From an uncultured bacterium (GTDB lineage: Bacteria; Bacillota; Clostridia; Lachnospirales; Lachnospiraceae), in NCBI GenBank assembly GCA_905214675.1, contig CAJMMS010000004.1:1-64000 (forward strand): 64,000 nt of DNA, read 5' to 3'. The position numbers were made by a program, and so were the translations under genes. A model generated the notes under the pieces. The model ran no database searches, was not told the DNA's origin, and was given only the letters and a program-made list of their open reading frames with translations. Below are positions 17,885 through 28,200 of this stretch, in pieces (the first letter of the stretch is position 1; the number at the start of each line of letters is the position of its first letter).

Positions 17885-18847
17885 TCAGGATACCAGCACC
17901 AGTGCCAGCAGGCAGAGCAGTGCTGTGATCACGGTAAATACTGCCACAACTCTGGTCTCCGACCATCCGCAAAGTTCAAAATGATGATGGATCGGTGCCA
18001 TTTTAAAAATACGTTTGCCACCTGTTTTTTTGAAATACGTCACCTGGATCATAACAGAAAGGACTTCTACCAGATAGATCAGCCCAACGATCAGGATGAT
18101 CCACGGCATTTTCATCACATACGCTGCTCCTGCCACAAAACCGCCCAGTGCCAGTGATCCGGTATCCCCCATGAACACCTGTGCCGGATATACATTAAAG
18201 AGCAGAAATCCAAGCAAAGCTCCGGTCACAGCTGCCGTGATCGGCTCAATTCCGCCGCCAAGTCCGATGGAAACCACCGTAAAAAAGACAGCAACGATCG
18301 TTGTAACTCCAGTTGCCAGTCCGTCCAGTCCATCCGTAAAATTGACACCATTTACCGTACCGATCACAGCAAGGTAGACAAGCGGTATCGTAATCCATTT
18401 ACAGTCAAAGTACTGATCGCTGAATGGAATACGCATTGTCAGAAAGCTTTTATCCACGATCAGAATATAGGCAAGAAAAATACTGGTCACAATGATCTGG
18501 CCCAGCATTTTCTGCTTCGGCAGCAGACCATCGGATCTTCTCAGTACTACTTTCAGATAATCATCCAGAAATCCGATCAGTCCAAATCCCAGTGTCAGAA
18601 ACAGAACCGGAACAATGTTCGGAAATTTGCGAAGAAAGAAAAGTGAAGTCACAAGTACACTGATCAGGATGATCAGACCTCCCATCGTTGGTGTACCTGC
18701 CTTTTCCAGATGGGACTGTACCCCTTCCGTCCGCTCTGTCTGTCCGATTTTCAGCTTTTTCAGAAATGGAATAATGATCGGACTCAAAAATACACTGATT
18801 GCAAACGATACAAACAATGCAAGGATCACGTCTGTACTTATTTTCAT
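17885..18847 (-). CDS. mraY: phospho-N-acetylmuramoyl-pentapeptide transferase
   Basis: Makes lipid I from UDP-MurNAc-pentapeptide and undecaprenyl phosphate. The 320-residue protein has about ten membrane segments and the conserved loops GTPTMGG, FLDDYLK, VNFTDGLDGLATG, FMGDTGSLALGG and IHHHFELCGWSE. AGGAGG precedes the ATG. A promoter lies 42-70 bp upstream. Confidence 0.96.
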   Translation of the reverse strand: MKISTDVILALFVSFAISVFLSPIIIPFLKKLKIGQTERTEGVQSHLEKAGTPTMGGLIILISVLVTSLFFLRKFPNIVPVLFLTLGFGLIGFLDDYLKVVLRRSDGLLPKQKMLGQIIVTSIFLAYILIVDKSFLTMRIPFSDQYFDCKWITIPLVYLAVIGTVNGVNFTDGLDGLATGVTTIVAVFFTVVSIGLGGGIEPITAAVTGALLGFLLFNVYPAQVFMGDTGSLALGGFVAGAAYVMKMPWIILIVGLIYLVEVLSVMIQVTYFKKTGGKRIFKMAPIHHHFELCGWSETRVVAVFTVITALLCLLALVLVS

Positions 18848-18888
18848 ATTTACCTCCTAATACCGTATACCACGTTTTTATCTATGCC

Positions 18889-18917
18889 AGTATAAAACTT
18901 TTCCTCTTTTTTCGCAA
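18889..18917 (-). promoter_or_regulatory. internal promoter before mraY
   Basis: On the minus strand TTGCGA (18912-18917), 17-bp spacer, TATACT (18889-18894), in the 107-bp gap after spoVD. It would drive mraY-murD-ftsW-murA-divIB separately from the PBPs. Confidence 0.6.
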
Positions 18918-18954
18918 CCTTTTTATCGTTTTCAGTCACCTCCCATCGGATGTA

Positions 18955-20703
18955 TTATGCCTGAATATCAGCAGATGTCTCTGTTGTTTCTTTTTCCACT
19001 CCTAGATATGGAAGGATATTTTCAAAAATTTCCCGCATAACCGGAGCACAGATCGTTCCTCCATAATAAACTCCCTGTGGATTGTTGATGATGCACAGTC
19101 CGAGAACCTGCGGATCTTCTGCCGGCACAAACCCCAGGAAGGAAGAAATATATTTATTTGCACTTCTTGGCAGTGTTTCCGAGGTCGCTGTTTTTCCTCC
19201 AATATGATAACCTTCTATACAGGCTTTTTTCCCTCCACCCTCAGATACTACTTTTTCCAGAATATCTCGCATAGTTGCCGAAACTTCTTCTGATACAATC
19301 TGTCTTTCCTGCTGGTAGGCAAACGTTCCAAGCAAAGTCCCGTCATCCTCCCTTACTTCCACCCCAAAATGCGGAGTGATCAGATGACCGCCATTGATCA
19401 GGGAACACACGGTTGCCGCCAGACGGATCGGTGTGATCTGAAACGACTGGCCAAACGATATCGTTGCCAGTTCTACCGGACCGATGTCTTTTTTCTGGTG
19501 CATAATGGTTCCTGCTTCCCCCGGCAGGTCGATCCCGGTTTTTTCAAGCAGGGCAAACTGCCGGAAATATTTATAGAAAACATCCGTTCCAAGCCGCTGC
19601 CCCACGTCAATAAAAACCGGATTACAGGAATTCATCACTCCCTGTACAAAGCTTTCGCTTCCATGCCCGGTTGTCTTGTGGCAGCGTATCCTGCGGTCAT
19701 CTACAATGCGAAAACCCGGACAGTTGAACGTATCCGTTGTTTTTACCACACCTTCCTCCAGTGCCGCTGACGCAGTAATGATCTTAAAAGTGGAGCCTGG
19801 CTCGTAAGTATCATTAATACAGCCATTTCTCCACATCCGGTTACGCGCATCCTGTATTTCTTTTCCGCTCATGCCATCCGTTCCCTGCGGCAGTGTAAAC
19901 GGATCATTGAGATCAAATTCCGGCACATTGACCATTGCCAGGATTTCTCCCGTCTTTGGGCGCATCAGGATAATAGAAACGCTGTCCGCCTGTTTCTGCT
20001 CCAGTGCCTTATAAGCTGCCTGTTGTGCATATTCCTGCAGATTCACATCAAGGCTCAGCACCAGATTTTTCCCTGATACCGGCTCTTTTCTGCCTTCGCC
20101 CTCTTTTTCAAGTTCCACACCTCTTGCATCCGTCATAGTCAGTATCTGTCCATCTGTCCCTTTTAATACAGACTCATATTTTACTTCCAGTCCGACAATT
20201 CCCTGATTGTCACTTCCGGTAAACCCAAGCACTTTGGATGCCAGTTCTCCATAAGGATAATTCCGTTTGTAATCTTCATCGACCTTTACACCTTCCAGCG
20301 CATACTCCCGTATCTTATCACCAGTCGTCTTTTCTACATTGGTGCGGATTCGTTCGATCGAACTAACTTTTTCAACCCTTTTTCTTACTGTTTCTATATC
20401 CATTTCCAGTTCCTTTGCAAGAACCTGCGCCACACGCTCCGGTTCCTTTATCTGACTGTGGATCACTGAAATGGTACATACTGTCCGGTTATCTGCAAGA
20501 ACTTTTCCATTACAGTCCAGAATCTTCCCACGTGCCGCCTTAATACTTCTTTCTCTTTCATGCAGATCCTGTGCTTTCTCACTGTAATACTCTGACTGTA
20601 CGAGCATCAGATAACCAAGACGTACGACAAGCACCAGCATAGCCGCCATGCAGAAAAGAAAAACCGTCACAACCTTCCTGCGGTGAAATGTCTTAACTTT
20701 CAC
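18955..20703 (-). CDS. spoVD: class B penicillin-binding protein, SpoVD-like
   Basis: Transpeptidase with one N-terminal membrane anchor (about 13-35), a dimerisation domain and a C-terminal catalytic domain. Counting from the GTG at 20703 (582 aa), the nucleophile motif is STFK (Ser304), then NSCN, and the third motif reads GGKTATSE, a KTA variant of KTG. No PASTA domains. It is the second of two tandem class B PBPs, the usual place of spoVD in Clostridia. The GTG start is preferred over a longer frame (to 20802) that overlaps the upstream gene and lacks a ribosome site. Its start lies directly behind a terminator-like hairpin. Confidence 0.85.
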   Translation of the reverse strand: MKVKTFHRRKVVTVFLFCMAAMLVLVVRLGYLMLVQSEYYSEKAQDLHERERSIKAARGKILDCNGKVLADNRTVCTISVIHSQIKEPERVAQVLAKELEMDIETVRKRVEKVSSIERIRTNVEKTTGDKIREYALEGVKVDEDYKRNYPYGELASKVLGFTGSDNQGIVGLEVKYESVLKGTDGQILTMTDARGVELEKEGEGRKEPVSGKNLVLSLDVNLQEYAQQAAYKALEQKQADSVSIILMRPKTGEILAMVNVPEFDLNDPFTLPQGTDGMSGKEIQDARNRMWRNGCINDTYEPGSTFKIITASAALEEGVVKTTDTFNCPGFRIVDDRRIRCHKTTGHGSESFVQGVMNSCNPVFIDVGQRLGTDVFYKYFRQFALLEKTGIDLPGEAGTIMHQKKDIGPVELATISFGQSFQITPIRLAATVCSLINGGHLITPHFGVEVREDDGTLLGTFAYQQERQIVSEEVSATMRDILEKVVSEGGGKKACIEGYHIGGKTATSETLPRSANKYISSFLGFVPAEDPQVLGLCIINNPQGVYYGGTICAPVMREIFENILPYLGVEKETTETSADIQA

Positions 20704-20762
20704 GTAAAAAACCCCACAAAAGCTCTCTCTGCTATTATATAGCGGCTTCTGCGGGGTTAAAA
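20704..20762 (-). promoter_or_regulatory. terminator-like hairpin and possible promoter before spoVD
   Basis: On the minus strand AACCCCGCA pairs with TGTGGGGTT (9 bp, one G-U), followed by six T and, 2 nt later, the GTG start. The GGGG that would serve as ribosome site lies inside the stem. An inner stem GCTAT/ATAGC and a perfect TATAAT (20734-20739), 17 bp from a weak TTTTAA, also lie here. The layout would allow read-through from the upstream PBP to be blocked while spoVD is started locally. Confidence 0.5.
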
Positions 20763-20773
20763 CCTTTTCCTGA

Positions 20774-23038
20774 TCAATATCCTTCCAGATCCAGTTGCTC
20801 ACTGGTTACGCCACCAGAAACGGTGGTATCGGTACTTGTTCCATTATCCTGCGGCGGTGCCGGAACGTTCGGATTGGACACACCACCCTGGTCCTCGATC
20901 GCCGTTGTCTGTTGTGTCGTCGTACTGTCACTCCTGGTGACATTTCCATATTCATCTGTTTCCTGTGTCTGGGACTGGGAGATCACGTTTCCATACTCGT
21001 CTGTCTCCTGTGTCTGGGACTGGGAAATCACGTTCCCATACTCATCTGTCTCCGTTGTCTCTGAACTGTTTTTCTTCAAAGTTGCATTTCTTCCGTTTTC
21101 CACATCTTCTCTGGTCAGTTCCAGTTCCTGGAGCAGTTCGTCTGTGATCTCCTCCGTCTGCGGAATATTCAGATACGGAAGAACTTCCATCATGATTTTT
21201 CTGGAAATGATCATAGAATATCCACCGGTAGACTGATCTTCGACGTTTGGCTCATCAATAACGACATATACTACGATCTGCGGATCATCCACCGGAGCGC
21301 ATCCGATAAAGGATACCAGATATTTTCCTTCCCAGCGAAGTCCGGTCTCCGGATTGATCTTCTCGGCAGTACCCGTCTTTCCGGCTACACGGTATCCAGG
21401 AACCCTTCCTTTTTTTCCGGTACCGTCCTGAACGGTCTGTTCCATTGCATTTAATACAAAATCGGCACTTTTTGTTGAAACCGGCTGACGCAGAACAACC
21501 GGATTGATGTTCTTTACCACGCCGCCATTATCATCCAGAATCTGTTTTACCATGTGTGGCTGATAGTAATAGCCGCCATTTACTACCGCATTAAATGCTG
21601 CCAGTTCCTGCACCATGGTACAGGTGAACGTCTGACCAAACGTATTGGTCGCAAGTTCTACTTCATGCATCGTATCCCGGTCGTAAAGCACGCCGGCACT
21701 TTCATTCGGCAGATCGATGCCGGTCGGCGTACCAAAATTAAACAGCCGCTGGTATTTCAGAAATGGTGTGATACCCATTTTCATACCGATCTGCATCATA
21801 CCATCATTACAGGAATTCTTGATTACATCACTTAAAGTCTCCTGACCATGACCGTAAATATTGTCACATTTGATCTCCGTATCGGTGACAAATTCACCAC
21901 CATCGCAGACATAAGAATCATTTTCTGTGATTGCACCGATCTCCAGTGCTGCTGCAACCGTGATCGGTTTAAAGGTAGAACCCGGTTCAAAACTCTCCGA
22001 TACGCAATAATTGTACCATTTTTCATTGAGTGCGTCCGAATGTTCCTCTTCTGTCATCGCTGCAATCTGTGCATCCGTATATTTATCACTTAAACCGGTC
22101 GGATCTGTCAGATCAAATCCATGATTGCTCGCCATGGCATAAATCTCACCATTCTGCGGATTGGCAACGATCACACCGATATTCTGCGCACCTTTACCAT
22201 CCTCCGTATCTTTTCCATATTCTTCGTCAAATTCTGCAATGTATTTCTCTACTACCTGCTGAATGTTCATATCGATCGTAGAAACAATGGTATTTCCGTT
22301 TTTCGGATCGATGATCGTACGCTGAAGATCCGAATTTTCGTCCAGATATCCAAATTCTCTGCCATCGGTCCCGCTGAGTATATCCGTATAATAAGATTCT
22401 AATCCGCATATACCATCCCCGATATCATTGGAGAAACCAATGACATTGCTTGCCAGTGTTTTCATCGGATAATTCCGGATATAACCTTCTTCAAACCATA
22501 CTCCCTGTACACACTGTCGTCTGGCAAGATCGGTTTTGGTATATTCCTGTCCATCTACCACTTCCGTATAATCTTCAAATGCCTGCTTATCCTGTAACGT
22601 GATCTTCTTTTTGAGGATCTGATACTGGCTGTCTTTCGTCTCATCCGAAGAGATCAGCGTGCGAAGCTGTGTCTCATCGATTCCAAGTGTCTTTACCAGT
22701 GCATCTACCGTTGGTTCTACATAATCCAGATCCAGCTTTTCTCCGCTGTTCACTGCTTTACAGTCCAGGATCACATTGTATACTTTTTCGCTTTTGGCAA
22801 GCACATTGCCATTGCGGTCCTGGATCTCCCCACGCTTGTAAGGAATTGTTCTACTGTCATACTGTTTCTGCGATAATACCTGTTTTGCGTAATTGTCCCC
22901 ATTTTTTGCAGTAATGTATACAATACGTAAATTTAGTACTAATAACGCAAACAAAACTAATGCGAATACTCCCACCAGCTTTCCGCGCATTAGTTTTGAA
23001 AAATGTCTTCTTTTTCTTCTTTTCTTTTTTTCTGCCAC
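20774..23038 (-). CDS. class B penicillin-binding protein (PBP2x/FtsI type)
   Basis: Septal transpeptidase candidate of 754 residues: basic cytosolic start, membrane anchor about 21-43, dimerisation domain, transpeptidase with STFK (Ser354), NSCN (409-411) and AGKTGTAEK (KTG 554-556). After about 640 a long Thr/Ser/Gln tail carries three direct 15-residue repeats of TDEYGNVISQSQTQE (664 to about 702), and no PASTA domain. A GTG at 23038 behind AGGTGG is the start. It follows ftsL by 31 bp and probably pairs with the FtsW in the same cluster. Confidence 0.92.
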   Translation of the reverse strand: MAEKKKRRKRRHFSKLMRGKLVGVFALVLFALLVLNLRIVYITAKNGDNYAKQVLSQKQYDSRTIPYKRGEIQDRNGNVLAKSEKVYNVILDCKAVNSGEKLDLDYVEPTVDALVKTLGIDETQLRTLISSDETKDSQYQILKKKITLQDKQAFEDYTEVVDGQEYTKTDLARRQCVQGVWFEEGYIRNYPMKTLASNVIGFSNDIGDGICGLESYYTDILSGTDGREFGYLDENSDLQRTIIDPKNGNTIVSTIDMNIQQVVEKYIAEFDEEYGKDTEDGKGAQNIGVIVANPQNGEIYAMASNHGFDLTDPTGLSDKYTDAQIAAMTEEEHSDALNEKWYNYCVSESFEPGSTFKPITVAAALEIGAITENDSYVCDGGEFVTDTEIKCDNIYGHGQETLSDVIKNSCNDGMMQIGMKMGITPFLKYQRLFNFGTPTGIDLPNESAGVLYDRDTMHEVELATNTFGQTFTCTMVQELAAFNAVVNGGYYYQPHMVKQILDDNGGVVKNINPVVLRQPVSTKSADFVLNAMEQTVQDGTGKKGRVPGYRVAGKTGTAEKINPETGLRWEGKYLVSFIGCAPVDDPQIVVYVVIDEPNVEDQSTGGYSMIISRKIMMEVLPYLNIPQTEEITDELLQELELTREDVENGRNATLKKNSSETTETDEYGNVISQSQTQETDEYGNVISQSQTQETDEYGNVTRSDSTTTQQTTAIEDQGGVSNPNVPAPPQDNGTSTDTTVSGGVTSEQLDLEGY
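20933..21049 (-). repeat. in-frame 45-bp tandem repeat in the PBP tail
   Basis: Two full and one partial 45-bp units encode TDEYGNV(I)SQSQTQE. Such units can change in number between strains by slipped pairing. Confidence 0.8.
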
Positions 23039-23069
23039 TTATACCACCTGTCTGAATTGCTGACTGCAG

Positions 23070-23576
23070 TTATTCTGTCGGCACATCTTCATATTGCCGT
23101 ACATAGTCACTGCTCTTATCATCGTACGTCTTTACCTGTTCTTCGCCGGCATAGACCATCCCCAGTTTATTGATCGCAATATCCCGGATCGTATCCAGAT
23201 CAACCGATGTCAGTGCATTCTCATAAGCTGCATCATTCTGCTGTTTCAGATCTGCAAGCTGGCTCTCCAGCGAAGCGGTCTGATTGCGGAAGATGGTATT
23301 CTGTGACTGTAACTTAAGATAATTTACGCACAAAAACAGCGTCATAATCCCTGCTGCCGCCAAAAATGCTACATATCCAAAGTTCATCTGTAATGCACGT
23401 ACACGCCTGCGCCTTACATTTGCGCCTGCTTTCTTCCTGCGTTCCGGCTGTCTTTGTGTTGCTGTTCTTTCCGGCACAGGGCGAGTCTGCGGTTTTCGAA
23501 CGGTATTCCCGTCAATATAACCATACCGGCTTGTCTGTCTGTTATTGTCACTTCTGCGATAACCTCTGTCTGCCAT
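23070..23576 (-). CDS. ftsL: FtsL-like septum formation protein
   Basis: A 168-residue bitopic protein: Arg/Gln-rich cytosolic part (1 to about 65), one membrane segment (about 67-88), then a coiled coil with Asn/Gln/Leu heptads (LKLQSQNTIFRNQ). This is the FtsL/DivIC layout, and its place between rsmH and the PBP is the ftsL position. It should bind DivIB and the PBP at the septum. AGGAGG precedes the ATG. Confidence 0.85.
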   Translation of the reverse strand: MADRGYRRSDNNRQTSRYGYIDGNTVRKPQTRPVPERTATQRQPERRKKAGANVRRRRVRALQMNFGYVAFLAAAGIMTLFLCVNYLKLQSQNTIFRNQTASLESQLADLKQQNDAAYENALTSVDLDTIRDIAINKLGMVYAGEEQVKTYDDKSSDYVRQYEDVPTE

Positions 23577-23626
23577 ATCGACTCCTCCTGTCTTTTTTAT
23601 CTTGTCTGGTTCTGTTCTCCAGCTTC

Positions 23627-24577
23627 TTATGCTTTCGGCTCACATCGTCTTTCAAACACGCGAAGCTTGGAACTTTTCGCCCTTTTATTATATTCCAGTT
23701 CTTCCTCATCCGGGACAATCGGCTTTCTTGTCACCACAATGCCCTTTGATTTCCTGCCGCATACGCAGACAGGAAATTCTCTCGGACAAATACAGGGATT
23801 CTCATTTTTTCTGAAGTTGTTCTTCACGATCCGGTCTTCCAGTGAATGGAATGTGATCACGCAGATCCTGCCTTCATCATTCAAAAAATCAATCATATCA
23901 TCCAGTGAGTCCCGAAGTACTTCCAATTCTCTGTTCAGTTCAATACGTATCGCCTGAAATGTCTTTTTGGCCGGGTGTCCGCCTACTGCTCGGACTTTCA
24001 TAGGTATGGCTGCTTTTATGATTTGAATTAACTCCCCAGTTGTTTCAATTTCCTTTTGCTGCCTTGCTTTTGCAATGTGTTTTGCGATATTCTTTGCAAA
24101 CTTCTCTTCTCCGTAGTCACGGATGATACGATACAGTTCCATTTCGCTGTATCCGTTCACAATATCTTTCGCGGTCATATCCTGTCGCTGATCCATCCTC
24201 ATGTCAAGTGGCGCGTCCTCACGGTAAGTAAAGCCCCGCTCTGCCGTGTCCAGTTGGTAGGAGGATACCCCGAGATCCAAAATGATTCCATCTACCGACG
24301 AAATTCCAATGTTTTTTAGTTCTTTTACCATATCGCAGTAATTGCTGCGGATGATGGTTACTTTATCGCCAAACTCCCCTAAGCGTTCTTTCGCCGCTTC
24401 GATTGCAGCCGCATCCTGATCAATGCCGATCAGCCTTCCTTTTTCGGAAAGCCTTCTGCAAATCTCATAAGAATGGCCGCCGCCGCCAAGCGTGCCGTCT
24501 ACGTATATGCCGTCTGGCCTGATCTGCAAAGCGTCTATTGTTTCCTTCAGTAATACAGATTTGTGTTTAAATTCCAT
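23627..24577 (-). CDS. rsmH: 16S rRNA (cytosine-1402-N4)-methyltransferase
   Basis: Methylates C1402 in the ribosomal P site with SAM. The 316-residue protein has the N-terminal [10 protein letters not shown], the SAM loop [26 protein letters not shown] and the C-terminal [14 protein letters not shown], all typical of RsmH (MraW). It follows mraZ by 15 bp. Confidence 0.95.
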   Translation of the reverse strand: MEFKHKSVLLKETIDALQIRPDGIYVDGTLGGGGHSYEICRRLSEKGRLIGIDQDAAAIEAAKERLGEFGDKVTIIRSNYCDMVKELKNIGISSVDGIILDLGVSSYQLDTAERGFTYREDAPLDMRMDQRQDMTAKDIVNGYSEMELYRIIRDYGEEKFAKNIAKHIAKARQQKEIETTGELIQIIKAAIPMKVRAVGGHPAKKTFQAIRIELNRELEVLRDSLDDMIDFLNDEGRICVITFHSLEDRIVKNNFRKNENPCICPREFPVCVCGRKSKGIVVTRKPIVPDEEELEYNKRAKSSKLRVFERRCEPKA

Positions 24578-24592
24578 ATTGTCCTCCCCAGG

Positions 24593-25024
24593 CTATATGC
24601 AAAGTCCCAAATCTGACATCTGCTCTGCAATCTCATCCATGTCATCGCAGGAATTGTTTTCTATCCATTTGGTTTTGCTCCATATTTCGATCCTGTTTAA
24701 CATACCAGTAAGCACTACATCTTTTTCAAGACCAGCAAATTCTCTCAATGCCAGTGGCAAGAGAACTCTCCCCTGCTTGTCCAGCTCACATGGGGTAGCT
24801 CCCGCAACAAAAAAACGCGAGAACTGCCTTGCGCTCTTATTGGTAAGTGGTAAAGCTTTGAGCTTCTCTTCGAAGGTCTGCCATTCTTTGTCCGGAAATA
24901 CAAATAGACATCCATCCAAACCTCTGGTAACTACAAATTCTTCTCCTAGTTCCTCTCTGAATCTGGAAGGGATGATCAGTCTGCCTTTGGTATCAACCGT
25001 ATGATTGTATTCACCCATGAACAT
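24593..25024 (-). CDS. mraZ: transcriptional regulator MraZ
   Basis: AbrB-fold DNA-binding protein that controls the dcw operon it begins. The 143-residue product holds two copies of the DxxGR motif ([14 protein letters not shown] and [10 protein letters not shown]). The start at 25024 ([11 protein letters not shown]) follows AAGGTG by 6 nt and agrees with the family. Four operator-like repeats lie 46-80 bp upstream of it, so autoregulation is expected. Confidence 0.95.
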   Translation of the reverse strand: MFMGEYNHTVDTKGRLIIPSRFREELGEEFVVTRGLDGCLFVFPDKEWQTFEEKLKALPLTNKSARQFSRFFVAGATPCELDKQGRVLLPLALREFAGLEKDVVLTGMLNRIEIWSKTKWIENNSCDDMDEIAEQMSDLGLCI

Positions 25025-25069
25025 ATGACGCACCTTCTTTCGTGCTGTGATGCTGGTATGGGAATCCTT

Positions 25070-25104
25070 CCCCATTTCAAACCACCATACACCACTTTTC
25101 ACCA
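25070..25104 (-). promoter_or_regulatory. MraZ operator, four TGGKN repeats
   Basis: On the minus strand TGGTG, TGGTG, TGGTT and TGGGG occur at exact 10-bp steps (25100-25104, 25090-25094, 25080-25084, 25070-25074), each separated by 5 bp. E. coli MraZ is known to bind TGGGN repeats spaced by 5 bp, so this is a good MraZ site. It begins about 12 bp after the -10 box. Confidence 0.75.
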
Positions 25105-25115
25105 CTTATGTGTTA

Positions 25116-25144
25116 ATAATATCCCAAAGAGCATAAAAAGGCAA
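25116..25144 (-). promoter_or_regulatory. promoter of the dcw operon (mraZ)
   Basis: On the minus strand TTGCCT (25139-25144), 17-bp spacer, TATTAT (25116-25121). Confidence 0.7.
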
Positions 25145-25230
25145 GTGTTTCTTAGCGTTATTTTTCAATTTTTTCTTTGCACTTTATCTGTTTTTCACCG
25201 TCTTATGTCACCAAACACCAGGACATGTCC

Positions 25231-25265
25231 AAAAAAGTACCGGCATGAAAAAACCATGCCGGTAC
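25231..25265 (-). terminator. terminator of the giant CotH-like gene
   Basis: An 11-bp stem GTACCGGCATG/CATGCCGGTAC (25237-25247 with 25255-25265), followed on the minus strand by six T. A shorter plus-strand T run follows too. Confidence 0.85.
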
Positions 25266-25278
25266 GCTTTTGTTCCTG

Positions 25279-28200
25279 TTATTTTACTTTTACTGCTTTT
25301 GTCTTTTTCGCCGGACTGTACACTTTTTTCTTCACTGTTACGATCCGGTAGAAATATTTTTTACCCTTTTTCAGTCCTTTTTTGTCTGTATAAGTGGTTT
25401 TTGTCCCCTTTTTCAGACTCGCAATACGCTGGTAACCACTGTTTTTCTTTGTGGAACGGTATACCAGATATCCGGTTGCACCGTCTACTTTCTTCCATTT
25501 CAGAGTCACCGTCTTTTTCCCTTTTGCTTTGACCGTTACTTTCGCGGTTGCCTTCGGAAGTATCATACTCTTTTCGGCTCCAGCAGCACTGACGCTGCCA
25601 CCTTTCACGGCTTTTGCAAAATAAGATACTTTTCCGCTTATCAGATTGTTATCGTAAAAGATGGTTCCTGTACCCTCTCCTACCAGAACTTCCTTGTTTC
25701 CTTTTCTGCGGTAAACCTGATATCTTTCTGCACCTGCTACCGGGTTTACCTGGATCTTCACCTGTACGTTTTTCTTATTTGCAATGCTCTTCACGCTGAC
25801 AAGTGCCGGTGCCGCAGGCACATCCTGCGTCGGTGTCGGCGTCGGAGTTGGTTCCGGTGTTTTTGTTTTCTCCCATCTTGCGTAAAGCGTGATATCTGTG
25901 GTAACCGGTGTCTCAAAATCATATTTCTGATTTTCCAGATACCATCCAAGGAACGTATAGCCGTCTTTCTGCGGTGCTTCCTTCTCGCTTACTTTCTCTC
26001 CTTCTTTTACAGAGACATCCTCTTTTTGTCCGTCTGCATCAAAGGTAACCGTATAACGTTTCACCGGTACGACAACATCTTCCATGCCCCAGCTTCCATC
26101 TGCACTCGTTCTTGGATGTGCCTGTGTAAGAACAGAAGCTGGAATCTTGCTGTAATTGAGTACTTCAAAATCGGCTGCATTATCATCGGTATCCACAAAT
26201 CCGATACGACGGATGGCTTTTTTCTTTGAAATGATCTCATCACCTTCCGGATTTACCAGTGCATTTCCTTCTACCGCTTCTTCATTGACGGAGACACCAT
26301 CAATCTGTGTTTCTCCCTGTTTCAGTACTATACTGTATTGTTTGTTGCTGATTGCAAGCTCCCATACGGTATCTGCTTTTGGCAAAGTGTAAACCAGATC
26401 TTTCTCTGTTGTTTCCTCTTCTGCACCTGCGATCAGATAAGAGCAATGGGAAGCAATTGTTCCGGTCAGGTCATAATTTTCTTTTTTCCCGTTTGATGTA
26501 TACGCAATACTGTATCCTGTCAGATCTACTGCCTCTGCTGTCGGATTGTAAAGTTCAATAAAACTTGCGGATACCGGTGTCTTTCCTTTTCCACCTCCGC
26601 CATACACCTGATTGATGATCAGATGCGTCGTCTGTGCTTCTTTTTCCACAACGGCTGCTGTTTTTTCACTGGTAAGGGTTCCTGTCTCCACACTGCTCGT
26701 TACTTTTACGGAGATCTGCTTTCCTTTCAGACCCGTATCGACCGATAAAAATGCTCCGGTCTCTCCGGACAGTTCACTGTCATCTGCCATCCACTGATAA
26801 GAAAGCGTTTTCTTATCGTTATTGTTTGTAATGCCGGCGTCGTCCGCATAGAGCGTTGCCCCGACAATGGCATTTCCACGGATGGATACACTGCCTCCCA
26901 GTACCGCCGGTTCCGGGTCTGGTTCTGGATCCGGTTTCGGTGTCTCACCATTTCCCCAGGCTCCGTCTGCCAGACTTCTTGGATATTTTTCCGTCACTGC
27001 CGCTGCGTCATCTTTGTAGCTGACTACTTCAAAATCTGCCACGTTATTGTTCGTGTCTGCAAAATCTTTGCGGCGGATTGCTTTCTGCTTGCTGATCGTA
27101 TCAGCCGGAAGTGCTGCACCTTCTACATTTCCTTCATTTACGGAAACGGCATCTTCTGTCTTGTTTCCATTATAAAGTGTGATCTGATATCTCTTATTAT
27201 CTATCGTCTGTACCCATTCCTGGTCATATTTGCTTACGGTAAATTTGATCAGATCCGGCGTACTGTCATCCTGCGCCTCGCAGCGGATCAGATACGATGT
27301 ATGCGCCGGTACATTTCCGGAAAGTTCCAGTTTTACTTCCTGCGGTGCATTGCTCTTTCCGTTTGACAGATAGCCAATGCTGTAACCATTCAGGGAGATT
27401 GCTGCATCGGTCGGATTGTAAAGTTCGATAAAGCTGTGGCTTACCGGTGTACCGTCATTTGCACAACCACCATACACCTGATTGATGATCAGATGGTCAT
27501 TTTTCAGTTCTTCTTTTATAACTGCTGCTGTTGCTACACTGACAAGCATACCCGTCTCGATCGAACTGGTTACTGCAACCGTGATCGTTTTGCCAACTTC
27601 ATTTTCTGTCACCGTATAGGTTTCGCCGGTTGCACCTTCGATTGCTGTTCCGTCTGCCATCCACTGATAGGAAAGCGTTCCGGTGTTGTTGCTGTCTTTT
27701 ACTTCTGCACTCAGCACCGCACCCACTTTTGCATCACCGCTGATGGTAACGGTTCCACTTAAGGCATCGGCTGCCACTATTTTTGTGAAATCTGCATAAT
27801 TGCTGATGCTGCCATTGGAAAGCAGGTTACCGGATGCATCCATGCCGCGTACCTGTACGGTATTCCTTGCACCTTCTTCTTTTGTAAGCAGGCCATCCGG
27901 TACGTCATATACGGCGGTTCCATTTGTCACATCTACGGTTGCCTGAAGCACGCCGTTGATATAGAAGCCAATCTTTCTTACACTGCTGTTGCTGGTCTGT
28001 GCCGTAAGAGTTGTGGTATTTTCTTTTGTGGTATCTGCACTTACAGAAATAGCACTGGATGCTTTATATTTTCCAAGAGATGCCAGCAGCGTATCCACAC
28101 TTTCAAACTGTTCATCCATCCAGACCAGACGATTCTTAAGGAAGGTACGCAACCGTTCCACTTCACTTTCAAAGGTAACATGTGCTCTTACATAACCAGC

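Noticed and set aside
20933..21049. CRISPR-like repeat array
   Set aside because: The units are contiguous, in frame and encode a protein tail; there are no spacers.
25270..26229. 319-codon plus-strand frame opposite the CotH-like gene
   Set aside because: It is an antisense shadow of the Lys-rich, Fn3-like coding region, with no ribosome site and an implausible Cys/Phe-rich product.
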